Below, in pieces: positions 7,766 through 17,222 of a stretch of DNA of 64,000 nucleotides. Source of the DNA: an uncultured Candidatus Melainabacteria bacterium (GTDB lineage: Bacteria; Cyanobacteriota; Vampirovibrionia; Gastranaerophilales; Gastranaerophilaceae). The stretch spans positions 1-64,000 of the forward strand of contig CATLDC010000006.1 of assembly GCA_949902595.1 (NCBI GenBank), read 5' to 3'. Both the position numbers and the translations under genes were made by a program. Numbering within the stretch: position 1 is the stretch's first letter; every line of letters begins with the position of its first letter. A model generated the notes under the pieces. It had not been told where the DNA came from. It searched no databases and saw nothing but the letters and a program-made list of their open reading frames with translations.

Positions 7766-8095
7766 ATGAAAAAATTATTAACCGTGTTGGCATTAATTGC
7801 GTTTGCAGGCTCTGTAATGGCTGCAAGCTCAACAGCTTCATCAACAAGCTCTTCAAAACTTGAAAGCTATGTAAACAAAAAACTTGCACCTGTAACAGCT
7901 AAGGAAAAAGAAATGAATGCTAAGGCTGAGGCTCAGAGAAAAGCTAACGAAGCAAAACAGGCTGAGTACAAAAAACAACAAGCTGAACGTCAGGCAGCTT
8001 TAGAAAAACAACAAAAAGAAGCACAGGCAAGACGTCAGGCTACTAAAGACGCTATTCAGGCAGAAAAAGACTACTGGAAATCTTTGAAGAAGTAG
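7766..8095 (+). CDS. Small secreted Lys/Gln/Ala-rich coiled-coil protein
   Basis: The 109-residue protein has a clear signal peptide (MKKLLTVLALIAFAGSVMA, cleavage after residue 19). A short Ser/Thr linker follows, and then about 60 residues of Lys-, Glu-, Gln- and Ala-rich sequence with no prolines, expected to form a long charged helix. No family is recognisable. AAAGGAG precedes the ATG, and a terminator follows, so it is a single-gene transcript. An envelope or periplasmic spacer role is possible but unproven. Confidence 0.7.
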   Translation: MKKLLTVLALIAFAGSVMAASSTASSTSSSKLESYVNKKLAPVTAKEKEMNAKAEAQRKANEAKQAEYKKQQAERQAALEKQQKEAQARRQATKDAIQAEKDYWKSLKK

Positions 8096-8110
8096 ACATA
8101 AGAGAAAAGA

Positions 8111-8135
8111 GGAAGGTTAACAGCCTTCCTTTTTT
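8111..8135 (+). terminator. Rho-independent terminator
   Basis: GGAAGG, loop TTAACAG, CCTTCC and seven T, 15 bases after the stop at 8095. Confidence 0.88.
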
Positions 8136-8146
8136 GTCGGCTGCGT

Positions 8147-8181
8147 CCCCTCTCCTTACAGGAGAGGGATGGGGTGAGGTG
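8147..8181. repeat. REP-like repeat, copy 3
   Basis: CCCCTCTCC-TTACA-GGAGAGGG followed by ATGGGGTGAGGTG, just upstream of purB. Confidence 0.75.
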
Positions 8182-8215
8182 AAAATATTTTCTTTTTTGT
8201 TATACAATAAAAACT

Positions 8216-9508
8216 ATGATTGACAGATATTCGCGCGAAGAAATTAAAAAGATATGGGACCTGGATAGAAAGTTTGAATACTACCTTCGGGTAGAACTTG
8301 CTGTTTGCGAGGCTTATGCAAAACTCGGGCAAATTCCTGAAAAAGCCCTAAACGAAATCAAAAACAAGGCTTCTTTTACAGTTCAGAGAATTGACGAAAT
8401 TGAGCGCGAAGTAAGACACGATGTTATTGCTTTCTTGACCGCAGTTAACGAATCAGTCGGGGCAGAGAATGCAAAATATATCCACATGGGATTAACAAGC
8501 TCTGATGTTATTGATACCGCTTTTGCTCTCCAGATTGTGGATAGCTCCAGAATTATTGAACAAGATTTGAACGAGCTTATCTGTACTCTAAAAAATCTTG
8601 CACAGGAACATAAAGACACGATTTGTATGGGACGCTCTCACGGGATTCAGGCAGAAGTTACGATTTTTGGTTTTAAACTCCTAACTTGGCTTGATGATGT
8701 TCAAAGAGCGAAAAAGACTTTTGAAGATGCTTTGGAAGAAATCTCCGTAGGACAGATTTCTGGGCCTGTTGGAACGTACAGTAACCTGCCTGTTGAAGTG
8801 GAAGAAATCACATGCCAGGAGCTTGGACTTAAGCCTGCGCGTATTTCTACCCAGATTATTTCAAGAGATAGGCACGCTAAATTCATGGCTGCTCTGGCTC
8901 TAATTGCAAGCCTGATTGAACAGTTTGCAACAGAAATCAGGCACCTCCAGAGAACAGAAGTTCGCGAGGTTGAAGAGGGGTTTGGCGCCAAACAAAAAGG
9001 CTCTTCTGCAATGCCTCACAAAAAGAACCCTGTCTTGTGCGAAAACTTGTGCGGGCTTTCACGGGTTGTACGCTCAAATATGCTCGCAGCCTTTGAAAAC
9101 ATTAACCTCTGGCATGAGCGCGATATTTCGCACAGCTCTGCGGAGCGGATAATATTTCCTGACTCTTTAATTCTTGTGGATTTTATGCTGCACAGATTTA
9201 ACGGTGTGATGCAGAATCTTGTTGTGCATAAAGACAACATGCTCAAGAATACTTTTTCTTTTGGCGGGGTGGTTTATTCCCAGAAAGTGCTGCTCAAACT
9301 TGTTGAGAAGGGATACACAAGAGAAGATGCATACAGGATTGTCCAAAAACATGCACTCGATGCTTTGAATGGCGGGAATTTCAAGGAGCAGCTTTTAAAA
9401 GATGGAAAAGTCATGTCAAAGCTTTCAGAATTAGAGCTTGAGCAGTGTTTTGATGTTAAAGATTATTTGAAAAATATTGGCAAAGTCTTTGCCAGATTTG
9501 AGCTTTAG
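8216..9508 (+). CDS. purB: Adenylosuccinate lyase
   Basis: The 430-residue protein is full length. It starts MIDRYSREEIKKIWD, as the family does, and contains the fumarase/aspartase superfamily signature GSSAMPHKKNP and the TSSDVIDTA loop. It cleaves SAICAR and adenylosuccinate to release fumarate in purine synthesis. The ATG has no ribosome site, but TACAAT (8203-8208) lies 7 bases before it, which would suit a leaderless message. No other purine gene is nearby. Confidence 0.96.
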   Translation: MIDRYSREEIKKIWDLDRKFEYYLRVELAVCEAYAKLGQIPEKALNEIKNKASFTVQRIDEIEREVRHDVIAFLTAVNESVGAENAKYIHMGLTSSDVIDTAFALQIVDSSRIIEQDLNELICTLKNLAQEHKDTICMGRSHGIQAEVTIFGFKLLTWLDDVQRAKKTFEDALEEISVGQISGPVGTYSNLPVEVEEITCQELGLKPARISTQIISRDRHAKFMAALALIASLIEQFATEIRHLQRTEVREVEEGFGAKQKGSSAMPHKKNPVLCENLCGLSRVVRSNMLAAFENINLWHERDISHSSAERIIFPDSLILVDFMLHRFNGVMQNLVVHKDNMLKNTFSFGGVVYSQKVLLKLVEKGYTREDAYRIVQKHALDALNGGNFKEQLLKDGKVMSKLSELELEQCFDVKDYLKNIGKVFARFEL

Positions 9509-9624
9509 GCCTTTATTAACATTCTTTACATCCATATTAAGATTATGTCAAGAAATCCGGTTTTGGCGATTTTTTAGTCTATAATAAACATGCAAAGAAC
9601 AAATGAAATATGAAGGAGAAAGAT

Positions 9625-9906
9625 ATGCAATCAGTTGAAGAAATTCTTGGTAAATTAGAAACAGCAGATAATACAACTAAAAATAAAATCGAAAATATCT
9701 TGGTAGACAAAGGCACAGCTGTTGTACCGGAACTTGTTCATCAATTGCAGGTTGTAAGAGGCGTTAAGCGCGGTGTTGTTGCGATGACTCTTATCAGAAT
9801 CGGAGAACCTTCTGTTGAATATCTTGAAGAAGCTGCAAACAGCAACAAAGACTTTGAATGGGTTGCTAAATACCTTATCTCTGAAATCAAAGGCGTTGCT
9901 GCATAA
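9625..9906 (+). CDS. Small HEAT-repeat-like protein
   Basis: The 93-residue helical protein has a repeat-like core ([20 protein letters not shown], then [20 protein letters not shown]) resembling one to two HEAT or PBS-lyase-type repeats. AAGGAGA sits 5 bases before the ATG at 9625, which is preferred to an in-frame ATG at 9610. TATAAT occurs shortly upstream. The rnhA gene begins two bases after its stop, so they are probably co-transcribed. No specific role can be assigned. Confidence 0.75.
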   Translation: MQSVEEILGKLETADNTTKNKIENILVDKGTAVVPELVHQLQVVRGVKRGVVAMTLIRIGEPSVEYLEEAANSNKDFEWVAKYLISEIKGVAA

Positions 9907-9908
9907 CA

Positions 9909-10391
9909 GTGGACGATAAAATTAAAGTAGAAATATATACGGACGGTGCTTGCAGCGGAAACCCCGGGCCGGGAGGATATGGAACTGTTCTTGTCCATAT
10001 TGATAAAGACGGAATTAAGCATGAGAAAGAGCTTTCTCAAGGTTATAAGTGTGTAACTAACAACCAGATGGAGTTAATGGCTGTTATTGTCGGGCTTGAA
10101 TCTCTCAAAAAAGCCTGTAATGTTACTTTGTACTCGGATAGCAAATACGTTGTCGATGCTTTCAACAACAAATGGATTGACGGCTGGATAAAAAAAGGCT
10201 GGAAAACAGCTGGCAAAACCCCTGTCAAGAATGTTGAACTCTGGCAAAGACTTCTTAAGGCAAAAGAGCCGCATGAAGTAGAATTTATCTGGGTAAAGGG
10301 TCATGCCGGACACGAATACAACGAGCGCTGCGATACGCTGGCTGTTGCTGCTGCTAAAAAAGAAGAACTCAAAGATAGCCTAAACGCCTAA
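9909..10391 (+). CDS. rnhA: Ribonuclease HI
   Basis: The 160-residue protein begins with GTG two bases after the previous stop. The catalytic acids are all visible: D12 ([14 protein letters not shown]), E55 (NNQMELMAV), D77 (LYSDSKY) and D142 (GHEYNERCD). It degrades RNA in RNA-DNA hybrids such as Okazaki primers and R-loops. The last 12 bases overlap the end of dxr on the other strand, a tight convergent arrangement with no obvious terminator between. Confidence 0.95.
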   Translation: MDDKIKVEIYTDGACSGNPGPGGYGTVLVHIDKDGIKHEKELSQGYKCVTNNQMELMAVIVGLESLKKACNVTLYSDSKYVVDAFNNKWIDGWIKKGWKTAGKTPVKNVELWQRLLKAKEPHEVEFIWVKGHAGHEYNERCDTLAVAAAKKEELKDSLNA

Positions 10392-11492
10392 GAGCTCTTT
10401 TGTTTTTTCTCTTATTTCGCGGTCAATTTCAAAAATCTCGTCAAGTGTCGGATTCTGGATAACTTTGTGCGTGTCCATCATTTTCTCAACTGAATCAATG
10501 ATGTCAAATAACTTGATTTTGCCCTCCAAAAACGCAAAAACAGCTTCCTCATTTGATGCGTTTAAGCATACTGTGGCACTTCCTCCAACTCTTCCTGCTT
10601 CACATGCAAGCCTTAGGGCTTTGAACTTGTCTTCATCAGGTGCTTCAAAATCTAGACGTGCGATTTCTGCAAAACTAAAGCTTTTTGACTTAATCCCCTC
10701 GTAACGCTCCGGATAAGTAATCGCGTACTGGATAGGAATGTGCATGCTCGGAAGCCCGATTTGCGCAATAACGCTTCCGTCAACGTACTCGATTGCAGAG
10801 TGTACAATGCTTTGCGGGTGGACGACAACTTCTATTTTGTCATAGTCCATGTTGAAAAGGTGGTGAGCCTCAATTACTTCCAACCCCTTGTTCATAAGCG
10901 TTGCACTGTCTACTGTAATCTTTTTTCCCATGTTCCATCTTGGATGCGCAAGAGTCTGTTCAACAGTCGCGTTTTTCATATCCTCAACCGATTTTCTTAA
11001 AAACGGCCCGCCGGATGCTGTAATGATAAGCTTATCCACCTGCGAGATGTCTTTGATACACTGGTGGATTGCGCAGTGCTCGCTATCGACCGGAATAATG
11101 TTTACTCCTTTTTCTTTTGCAAGCGGCATTACAATATCGCCTGCCATAACAAGTGTCTCTTTGTTTGCAAGCGCAATGTCAATTCCGTTGTTGATTGCTG
11201 TGATTGTCGGTCTCAAGCCGATTTTTCCTGAAACAGCAACAAGAATAATATCGTTTTCTGTGTTTGAGCAAATCTCGTCCAAAGAGACAGACTTTGCGCC
11301 TTCAATTTCGGATAAGTTGCTCGCAGAAGCGTACTTTGGCTTGAACTTTCGTATCTGTTCGTTTAAAAGTTCTGTATTCCCTCCGGCTGCAAGCGCAATT
11401 ATCTCAAATTTGTCCTGCAATTTTTCTATTACTTCCAGTGCCTGACGCCCGATTGAGCCAGTTGAACCCAAAATACTTATCTTCTTTTTCAT
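10380..11492 (-). CDS. dxr: 1-deoxy-D-xylulose 5-phosphate reductoisomerase
   Basis: The 370-residue protein is complete: an N-terminal NADPH-binding motif [13 protein letters not shown], the catalytic segment [11 protein letters not shown] with metal ligands, the flexible loop around [19 protein letters not shown], and the MHIPIQYA segment. It makes MEP, the committed step of the non-mevalonate isoprenoid pathway. It is the last gene of a tight minus-strand unit with the dTDP-rhamnose genes, and its start shares one base with the end of rfbA. That pairing is unusual but consistent with supply of lipid carriers and sugars to the envelope. Confidence 0.96.
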   Translation of the reverse strand: MKKKISILGSTGSIGRQALEVIEKLQDKFEIIALAAGGNTELLNEQIRKFKPKYASASNLSEIEGAKSVSLDEICSNTENDIILVAVSGKIGLRPTITAINNGIDIALANKETLVMAGDIVMPLAKEKGVNIIPVDSEHCAIHQCIKDISQVDKLIITASGGPFLRKSVEDMKNATVEQTLAHPRWNMGKKITVDSATLMNKGLEVIEAHHLFNMDYDKIEVVVHPQSIVHSAIEYVDGSVIAQIGLPSMHIPIQYAITYPERYEGIKSKSFSFAEIARLDFEAPDEDKFKALRLACEAGRVGGSATVCLNASNEEAVFAFLEGKIKLFDIIDSVEKMMDTHKVIQNPTLDEIFEIDREIREKTKELLGV

Positions 11493-12361
11493 TACCTTAA
11501 CTCTCTTACATACCCGAAATATTCGTTGTTTTTGTACCTGTCAGCAGATTTAACAGCCTCTTCTTTGCTTAAGAACCCAACGCGCATTGCAACTTCTTCT
11601 AAGCAGGCAATCTTAATCCCCTGGTTTTCTTCGATTGTCTGAACATACTGTCCTGCTTGCAGAAGCGACTTGTGCGTTCCTGTATCAAGCCATGCAAACC
11701 CGCGGCCGAAAAGCTCAACATTGAGTTTGCCGGATTCAAGATAAATCTTGTTCAAATCAGTGATTTCAAGCTCGCCTCTTGCAGACGGCTTAAGGTTCTT
11801 AGCGTATTCAACCACCTTGTTGTCGTAAAAATACAGCCCTGTTACTGCGTAGTTTGATTTTGGATTCTGCGGTTTTTCTTCTATCGAAATCGCTTTGCCT
11901 TCACTGTCAAACTCAACCACGCCAAATCTTTCAGGGTCTTTAACATGGTAGCCGAAAACAGTTGCTTCGCCTTTTTCTTCTGCTATTTTTACAGCTTTTT
12001 TCAGCATGCCGGAAAATCCCTGCCCGTAGAAAATATTATCACCGAGCACAAGCGCAGCAGAATCATTCCCGATAAATTCTTCCCCTAGAATAAATGCCTG
12101 TGCAAGCCCGTCAGGACTTGGCTGAACCTTGTATGAGAATTTGACTCCGAACTGCGAACCGTCACCTAAGAGTTTTTCGAAGTTCGGCAAATCCTGTGGT
12201 GTGGAGATTATAAGGATTTCTCTTATTCCTGCAAGCATAAGTACAGAAATCGGGTAGTAAATCATCGGCTTGTCGTAAATCGGCAGGAGCTGCTTAGAAA
12301 CAGCCATTGTGCTTGGATAAAGCCGTGTTCCGCTTCCGCCCGCTAAAACAATTCCCTTCAT
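11492..12361 (-). CDS. rfbA: Glucose-1-phosphate thymidylyltransferase
   Basis: The 289-residue protein has the nucleotidyltransferase signature [19 protein letters not shown] at its N-terminus and conserved [17 protein letters not shown] and FAWLDTGTH segments. It forms dTDP-glucose, the first step toward dTDP-L-rhamnose. Neighbours rfbC, rfbB and rfbD lie upstream with one-base overlaps between stop and start codons, so translation is probably coupled. The full length and all motifs suggest an active enzyme. Confidence 0.96.
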   Translation of the reverse strand: MKGIVLAGGSGTRLYPSTMAVSKQLLPIYDKPMIYYPISVLMLAGIREILIISTPQDLPNFEKLLGDGSQFGVKFSYKVQPSPDGLAQAFILGEEFIGNDSAALVLGDNIFYGQGFSGMLKKAVKIAEEKGEATVFGYHVKDPERFGVVEFDSEGKAISIEEKPQNPKSNYAVTGLYFYDNKVVEYAKNLKPSARGELEITDLNKIYLESGKLNVELFGRGFAWLDTGTHKSLLQAGQYVQTIEENQGIKIACLEEVAMRVGFLSKEEAVKSADRYKNNEYFGYVRELR

Positions 12362-13191
12362 TAGACCTCCGCTTCTTCAAGTCTCAGTGCAAGATAATCA
12401 CTCAGAGCTGCTTCCCAGCTTCTGCAAATCTTTCCGTTTTCCATGATGCTGAACGCCGGACGTTTTGCAGGGCGCGGAAATTCTTCTGTTGTGCAAGGTT
12501 TTAGATTAACATTAAGCCCCTGCTGCTTGAAAATTTCGCGTGCAAACCCGTACCAGCTTGTGCTTCCGCTTCCGCAAACCTGATAGATTCCGTAAGGTTT
12601 TTCAAGAAGTTTAAGTATGCCGTTTGAAAGCTCAACAGTCCAGGTCGGGCACCCAATCTGGTCGTCAACAACCTTAAGCTCCGGTTTATCTGCAAGACTA
12701 AGCATTGTCTCAACAAAGTTCTTACCATGGTGTCCGTAAAGCCAGCTGGTGCGCGCAATGTAGAACTTGTCGCAATACTTCTGAACAGCCAGCTCTCCTT
12801 GAAGTTTGGTCAAACCGTAGTTGTTAAGCGGATTAGGCTTGTCATCCGGAAGATAAGGCGAATCTTTTGTTCCGTCAAACACGTAGTCTGTTGAGATGTA
12901 AACCATCACAGCATCGTTTTTTGCTGCTGCTTTTGCAATGTTTTCCGTCCCTGTAACATTGATGAGCGTAGTTGTTTTCAAGTCTTCTTCAGCCTTATCA
13001 ACATTGGTATAAGCAGCGCAATGGATAATCAAATCAGGGCTTTCTTCCGAGATTACTCTGTGCACCATAAGTTCGTTTGTAATATCAAGCGTATCAACAT
13101 CTGTTTCAACGACTTCAAACCCTGCGTCTTCCAATATCGGGCACAAATCCTGCCCCAGCATTCCGTTAGCTCCGGTAACTAGTACTTTCAT
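12361..13191 (-). CDS. rfbD: dTDP-4-dehydrorhamnose reductase
   Basis: A 276-residue short-chain reductase with the Rossmann motif [10 protein letters not shown], the serine region [10 protein letters not shown] and the catalytic Y-x-x-x-K in [10 protein letters not shown]. It performs the last step of dTDP-L-rhamnose synthesis. One-base overlaps with rfbB upstream and rfbA downstream place it in the same coupled unit. Confidence 0.95.
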   Translation of the reverse strand: MKVLVTGANGMLGQDLCPILEDAGFEVVETDVDTLDITNELMVHRVISEESPDLIIHCAAYTNVDKAEEDLKTTTLINVTGTENIAKAAAKNDAVMVYISTDYVFDGTKDSPYLPDDKPNPLNNYGLTKLQGELAVQKYCDKFYIARTSWLYGHHGKNFVETMLSLADKPELKVVDDQIGCPTWTVELSNGILKLLEKPYGIYQVCGSGSTSWYGFAREIFKQQGLNVNLKPCTTEEFPRPAKRPAFSIMENGKICRSWEAALSDYLALRLEEAEV

Positions 13192-14171
13192 TATACGAGG
13201 CTCGCTTTCTTGTCTTCAATACTCTTCATCCACTCCTGGTTGTTCAAATACCAGTCAATAGTGATTTTTATACCCTGCTCAAACGTTAGAGACGGCTTCC
13301 AGCCAAGCTCTGAAGTTATCTTGTCGTTGCTGATTGCATAACGCCTGTCATGCCCGAGCCTGTCTTCTACATACTGGATTGAGCTTTCGTCCTTGCCCAT
13401 TGCATCAAGTATCAGGCGGGTAATCTCCATGTTTGTTTTTTCGTTGTGACCGCCGATGTTGTAAACCTCACCAACTTTACCTTTGTGAAGTACCACGTCA
13501 ATTGCTTCGCAGTGGTCGTATACATATAACCAGTCTCTTACATTAAGCCCGTCACCGTAAACAGGAACTTTCTGGTCTTTCAATAATCTTGAAATAAAGA
13601 ACGGAATAAGCTTTTCCGGATACTGATACGGACCGTAATTGTTTGAACACCTTGTGTTCAGAACCGGCATTTTGTAAGTCTCATAGTAAGCTCTCACAAG
13701 CATATCTGCGCTCGCCTTGCTTGCAGAATACGGGCTGTTAGGAGCAAGCGGGGTTGTTTCGTAGAAATACCCTGTTTTTCCTAATGTGCCGTAAACTTCG
13801 TCGGTTGAGACCTGCAAATATCTCTCAACTCCGAGTTCTTTTGAAGCCTGCAACAGGTTTAATGTTCCCTGAACGTTTGTTTCCACAAAGATTTCAGGGT
13901 GCTTGATAGAATTATCAACATGAGACTCTGCAGCAAAGTTTACCACGCAGTCAACTTCTGAAATCAATTCTCTCGCAAGTTTTCTGTCGCAAATATTTCC
14001 GTGTACAAAAGTGTAGTTCGGGTTGTTTTTGACATCGTCAAGGTTTTCAAGATTCCCGCAATAAGTAAGCGCGTCCAGGTTTATAATCTTGTAGTCAGGA
14101 TGTTTTTTCAGAACATGTCTTACAAAACAGCTCCCGATAAATCCTGCACCGCCTGTTACAAGTAATTTCAT
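13191..14171 (-). CDS. rfbB: dTDP-glucose 4,6-dehydratase
   Basis: The 326-residue protein has GGAGFIGSCFV for NAD binding, the catalytic STDEVYG and Y-x-x-x-K (PYSASKAS), plus RCSNNYGPYQYPEKLIP, all typical of RfbB/RmlB. It converts dTDP-glucose to the 4-keto-6-deoxy sugar. It starts at the base where rfbC ends. Confidence 0.96.
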   Translation of the reverse strand: MKLLVTGGAGFIGSCFVRHVLKKHPDYKIINLDALTYCGNLENLDDVKNNPNYTFVHGNICDRKLARELISEVDCVVNFAAESHVDNSIKHPEIFVETNVQGTLNLLQASKELGVERYLQVSTDEVYGTLGKTGYFYETTPLAPNSPYSASKASADMLVRAYYETYKMPVLNTRCSNNYGPYQYPEKLIPFFISRLLKDQKVPVYGDGLNVRDWLYVYDHCEAIDVVLHKGKVGEVYNIGGHNEKTNMEITRLILDAMGKDESSIQYVEDRLGHDRRYAISNDKITSELGWKPSLTFEQGIKITIDWYLNNQEWMKSIEDKKASLV

Positions 14172-14728
14172 TAAATTAACTCCTCTTTATTAATATCTTT
14201 TAATAACGGCTGAATTTTGTCTTTTTCTGACAAAATCGGCTCAAAATCGATTTCCCAATCAATGTTAATATCCTTATCAAACCACAAAATCCCTCTGTCA
14301 GCCTGCGGAGCGTACTCTCCGGTTGCCTTGTAAAGAAGCTCTGCCTCGTCAGATAATACAACAAATCCGTGTGCAAACCCGTCCGGAATAAAGAGCATCT
14401 GCTTGTTATCTTCTGACAGCTCAACTTTCACATATTCGCCGAAAGTCTTTGACTTTGGTCTGATATCAACGGCAACATCATAAATCCTGCCTCTTGCGCA
14501 GCGCACAAGCTTTGCCTGCCCGTGAGGTTTTGCCTGATAGTGAAGCCCTCTAAGCACGCCTTTTGTGGATTTTGAGTGGTTGTCCTGATTGAACTCCACA
14601 TCAATCCCGTTTTTTACAAAATCTGATTTTTTATAGGATTCTAGAAAGAACCCTCGATTATCCCCGAAAACCTTAGGCTTTACAAGAATTACATCCTCTA
14701 TTTTTTGCCTCTCAAATTCAAATGGCAT
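14171..14728 (-). CDS. rfbC: dTDP-4-dehydrorhamnose 3,5-epimerase
   Basis: The 185-residue cupin-fold epimerase has the characteristic LRGLHYQAKPHGQAKLVR segment containing the catalytic His, and FIPDGFAHGFVVLSDEAE further on. It acts after RfbB. A ribosome site (AAGGAG) precedes the ATG. It is the first of the four rhamnose genes, 28 bases after rsmD. Confidence 0.96.
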   Translation of the reverse strand: MPFEFERQKIEDVILVKPKVFGDNRGFFLESYKKSDFVKNGIDVEFNQDNHSKSTKGVLRGLHYQAKPHGQAKLVRCARGRIYDVAVDIRPKSKTFGEYVKVELSEDNKQMLFIPDGFAHGFVVLSDEAELLYKATGEYAPQADRGILWFDKDINIDWEIDFEPILSEKDKIQPLLKDINKEELI

Positions 14729-14756
14729 AAATCACACTCCTTATAAGATAATTTTA

Positions 14757-15269
14757 TCACAAATAGTTTTGTAAAAATGTTACAAATTTTCCCCCGTAAT
14801 TTTTCTGCTTAATAACCTCAAACCCTTCGGTAGATATAGGCTCAGAATGCTCTGCAATGATTATTCCGCTCTTTATTTTCGAAAAAACATTCTCATAAAT
14901 CCCGCTTGCATAAGGCGGGTCAACATATACCACATCAAAGCTGCCGGCTTTTTCCAGAAGCTTAAGGCTGTCTCCGATTACTAAATCGGCTTTGAGCCCT
15001 AGTGTTTCGTAATTCTTCTTGAGAATCCTCGCTGCCTGCGGATTCTTTTCAAAAACTTTTACGCTCTCAAATCCTCGAGACAGAGCTTCTAATCCCATTG
15101 CGCCCGAACCTCCGAAAACATCGAGGAAGCTTTTGCCTTCAAACTCTCCGAGAATCGAATAAAGCGTGTTAAACACTCCCATTCTAACCTTGGAAAGAGT
15201 CGGGCGGGTTATTCTCTCATCTGGCGCTGTAATTTTTCGTCCCTTGTAAATTCCGGCTGTAATTATCAT
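14757..15269 (-). CDS. rsmD: 16S rRNA (guanine966-N2)-methyltransferase RsmD
   Basis: The 170-residue SAM-dependent methyltransferase has an N-terminus typical of RsmD (IITAGIYKGRKI…RPTLSKVRMGVFNTL), SAM motif FLDVFGGSGAMGLEALSRG and catalytic DPPY in YVDPPYASG. It modifies G966 of 16S rRNA in known species. It overlaps the bioD stop by one base. Confidence 0.92.
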   Translation of the reverse strand: MIITAGIYKGRKITAPDERITRPTLSKVRMGVFNTLYSILGEFEGKSFLDVFGGSGAMGLEALSRGFESVKVFEKNPQAARILKKNYETLGLKADLVIGDSLKLLEKAGSFDVVYVDPPYASGIYENVFSKIKSGIIIAEHSEPISTEGFEVIKQKNYGGKFVTFLQNYL

Positions 15270-15985
15270 TAACCCAAATCCAGCTTCTCAATCTTAACTT
15301 TGAAAATACTTTCAACATCGACCCCGTTGAGCACGCTTGTAATCAAGTCTTCCGGAGTAAACTTGCCTTCAAGGTGCGGAATAAGTCCAAGTATTTTTAC
15401 GTTTGTGTATTCTTCTATGACGCGCGGAATTGCTGTCAAAAGCGATTTAGGGCAGTCTTCTGTTATGTTGTTAATCACAACCCCTCTGATATCAAGCCCT
15501 TTTTCCTGCGCTGTGTAAATCGAAAGCAAAGTGTCGTTAATCGAGTCTTCGCGCGGTGTCACCACAAAAAGCAAAGGAATCTGGAGTTTTTTTATCAAAT
15601 CTGCAGTCTGGAACCCTGCTGAAATCGGGCTAAGGATTCCGCAATCCCCGTCAAGCAAAGTGCAGTCAAACATGCTTGAAATCCTTGCGTATTCGCTGTT
15701 TATAAGCTCAATATCAATGGGCTCGTTTTCAAGCTCTGACGCAATTAAGGGCTCTGACTTGGATTTAAACAGGTAAGAAAAATGCGTATCAATATACGGG
15801 TCAATCGATTTTACGTAAGTCAAATCAGGTGACTGCATAAAACCGTTCAATTCAATCCCTGCTGTTTGAATCGGTTTATAAACGCAGGTTGAATACCCGA
15901 GGCTCTGCATTGTCGCGGCTATACCTGCTGTCAAAAAAGTTTTTCCATCTTTGCTTTTGGATGATGTGATATATAGATTTAACAT
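15269..15985 (-). CDS. bioD: Dethiobiotin synthetase-like ATPase
   Basis: The 238-residue protein belongs to the P-loop ATP-dependent carboligase family. It has the phosphate loop SSKSKDGKTFLTAGIA at the N-terminus, VYKPIQTAG next (the diaminopelargonate-binding region of BioD), and LLDGDCGILSPI and VVTPREDSINDTLLS further on. The family closes the ureido ring of biotin. No other biotin gene is nearby, so a related amide-ligase role cannot be excluded. On the minus strand TTTACT-17-TAAAAT ends 6 bases before the ATG and no ribosome site is present, so the message may be leaderless. Confidence 0.72.
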   Translation of the reverse strand: MLNLYITSSKSKDGKTFLTAGIAATMQSLGYSTCVYKPIQTAGIELNGFMQSPDLTYVKSIDPYIDTHFSYLFKSKSEPLIASELENEPIDIELINSEYARISSMFDCTLLDGDCGILSPISAGFQTADLIKKLQIPLLFVVTPREDSINDTLLSIYTAQEKGLDIRGVVINNITEDCPKSLLTAIPRVIEEYTNVKILGLIPHLEGKFTPEDLITSVLNGVDVESIFKVKIEKLDLG

Positions 15986-15991
15986 AAACCG

Positions 15992-16020
15992 ATTTTACCA
16001 TTTTTATGCAAAAGAGTAAA
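15992..16020 (-). promoter_or_regulatory. Promoter for a leaderless bioD transcript
   Basis: On the minus strand TTTACT (16020-16015), 17 bases, then TAAAAT (15997-15992) and CGGTTT before the ATG at 15985. The expected start is the A of the ATG. It sits between aroE and bioD, so it would provide internal initiation for bioD-rsmD-rfbCBDA-dxr. Confidence 0.55.
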
Positions 16021-16023
16021 GAA

Positions 16024-16863
16024 TTATAATGCTTCTAAGGCTGCAATTTTCATTATTTTTGTATCAGGTTTTCTTCCAGTCCAGATTTCAATCGCTCTTT
16101 CTGCCTGAAAAATAAGCATGTCCAGCCCGCCAATTGTCCTCAACCCGCGTTTTTGCGCTTCCTGTACAAGCACTGTCTTAACAGGGTTGTAAACAATATC
16201 ATAAACCACTGTTTCCGGATTTAGCTTATCCAAGTCTCCGCGCTCAAGCGGCATCTGGTCTGCCATGAAGCCTTTCATTCCGATTGGGGTTGCATTCACG
16301 ACAATAGAAGTCTTCTCAAGGCTCCTTATATTTTGAATCTGGTACACATTGAAATTTATCTCCGGAAATTTTGCTCTCACATAATCGAGAGTCTGGCGTG
16401 AGTTTATGATGTTTCTGGTATAAAAATCAATCTCGCTTACACCTCTTTCTGCAAGCCCGACAACCGCAGCTCTTGACGCTCCGCCGGTTCCGAGAATACT
16501 TGCGTTTTTTCCATGGAGGTTAACTTCTTCGGGGATAGCTCGTTTGAACCCGTAAATATCGGTGTTGTAGCCAAAGAAAGACCTGTCTTCTCCGACTTTA
16601 ACCGTGTTTACGCAGCCTGCAATATTAGCGTAGTCGTCAATGTCGTCCAAAAACAGTGACATTGGTACTTTTAGCGGGATTGTAACATTAAACCCGTTGT
16701 ATCCGTTAGCTTTAATGTATTTGATTCTTGAAATCAAGTCTTCAGGCGCTGTTTCCATAACGTCGTAGCAGCCTTCGAGCCCGATGCTTTCCAGACCTGC
16801 TTTTTGAATCACAGCAGAAATTGAGTGTCCTAAAGGATAACCGATAATTCCGAGTTTGTACAT
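16024..16863 (-). CDS. aroE: Shikimate dehydrogenase
   Basis: A 279-residue protein starting MYKLGIIGYPLGHSIS, with the substrate-binding NVTIPLKVP segment, the NADP loop LGTGGASRAAVVGLAERG and C-terminal GLDMLIFQAERAIEIWTG. It reduces 3-dehydroshikimate in aromatic synthesis. The ATG at 16863 follows GGGGAG, which is why it is chosen over one seven codons upstream. No other aro gene is near. Confidence 0.95.
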   Translation of the reverse strand: MYKLGIIGYPLGHSISAVIQKAGLESIGLEGCYDVMETAPEDLISRIKYIKANGYNGFNVTIPLKVPMSLFLDDIDDYANIAGCVNTVKVGEDRSFFGYNTDIYGFKRAIPEEVNLHGKNASILGTGGASRAAVVGLAERGVSEIDFYTRNIINSRQTLDYVRAKFPEINFNVYQIQNIRSLEKTSIVVNATPIGMKGFMADQMPLERGDLDKLNPETVVYDIVYNPVKTVLVQEAQKRGLRTIGGLDMLIFQAERAIEIWTGRKPDTKIMKIAALEAL

Positions 16864-16929
16864 TTTTACTCCCCTTTTTGTCAATTATACAGGATTAAAG
16901 GGGAAAATGTAAAGAGGGCGCTTAAATTA

Positions 16930-16958
16930 TTGAAGCATACAGAAAATTTTGTTATAAT
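16930..16958 (+). promoter_or_regulatory. Promoter of the toxin-antitoxin module
   Basis: TTGAAG (16930-16935), 17 bases, TATAAT (16953-16958), then AAAGGAG at 16964-16970 before the ATG at 16977. Confidence 0.75.
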
Positions 16959-16976
16959 TAGATAAAGGAGTTATTT

Positions 16977-17222
16977 ATGGACATTTCAATATCAAATAAT
17001 CTTGAAAATATTTTGAAGGCCAAAATTGCAGAAGGAGCTTTTAGCTCTATGGATGAAGCAATTACTTTTGCAATTCAGTTTACTTTTATTGATAACAAGG
17101 TCTCTTTGGAAAAAATAAATGAATTGAATGAGAAAATTGAACAAGGCTGGCTGGAAATGGAAGCTGGCAAAGGGAGAAATAACACAGCAGTATTCAGAGA
17201 TTTAAGAGAAAAATATGCATAA
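16977..17222 (+). CDS. ParD-type antitoxin
   Basis: The 81-residue protein has an N-terminal segment (MDISISNNLENILKAKIAEG…SMDEAITFAIQF) resembling the DNA-binding ribbon-helix-helix half of ParD-like antitoxins, and a charged C-terminal half expected to wrap the toxin. It overlaps the toxin start by eight bases and has its own promoter, the usual layout. Antitoxins of this type repress their own promoter. The call rests on context as well as sequence. Confidence 0.75.
   Translation: MDISISNNLENILKAKIAEGAFSSMDEAITFAIQFTFIDNKVSLEKINELNEKIEQGWLEMEAGKGRNNTAVFRDLREKYA

Noticed and set aside
10888-11445. Long open frame of 185 codons on the plus strand
   Set aside because: Lies entirely inside dxr on the other strand, lacks a ribosome site, and dxr has all family motifs.
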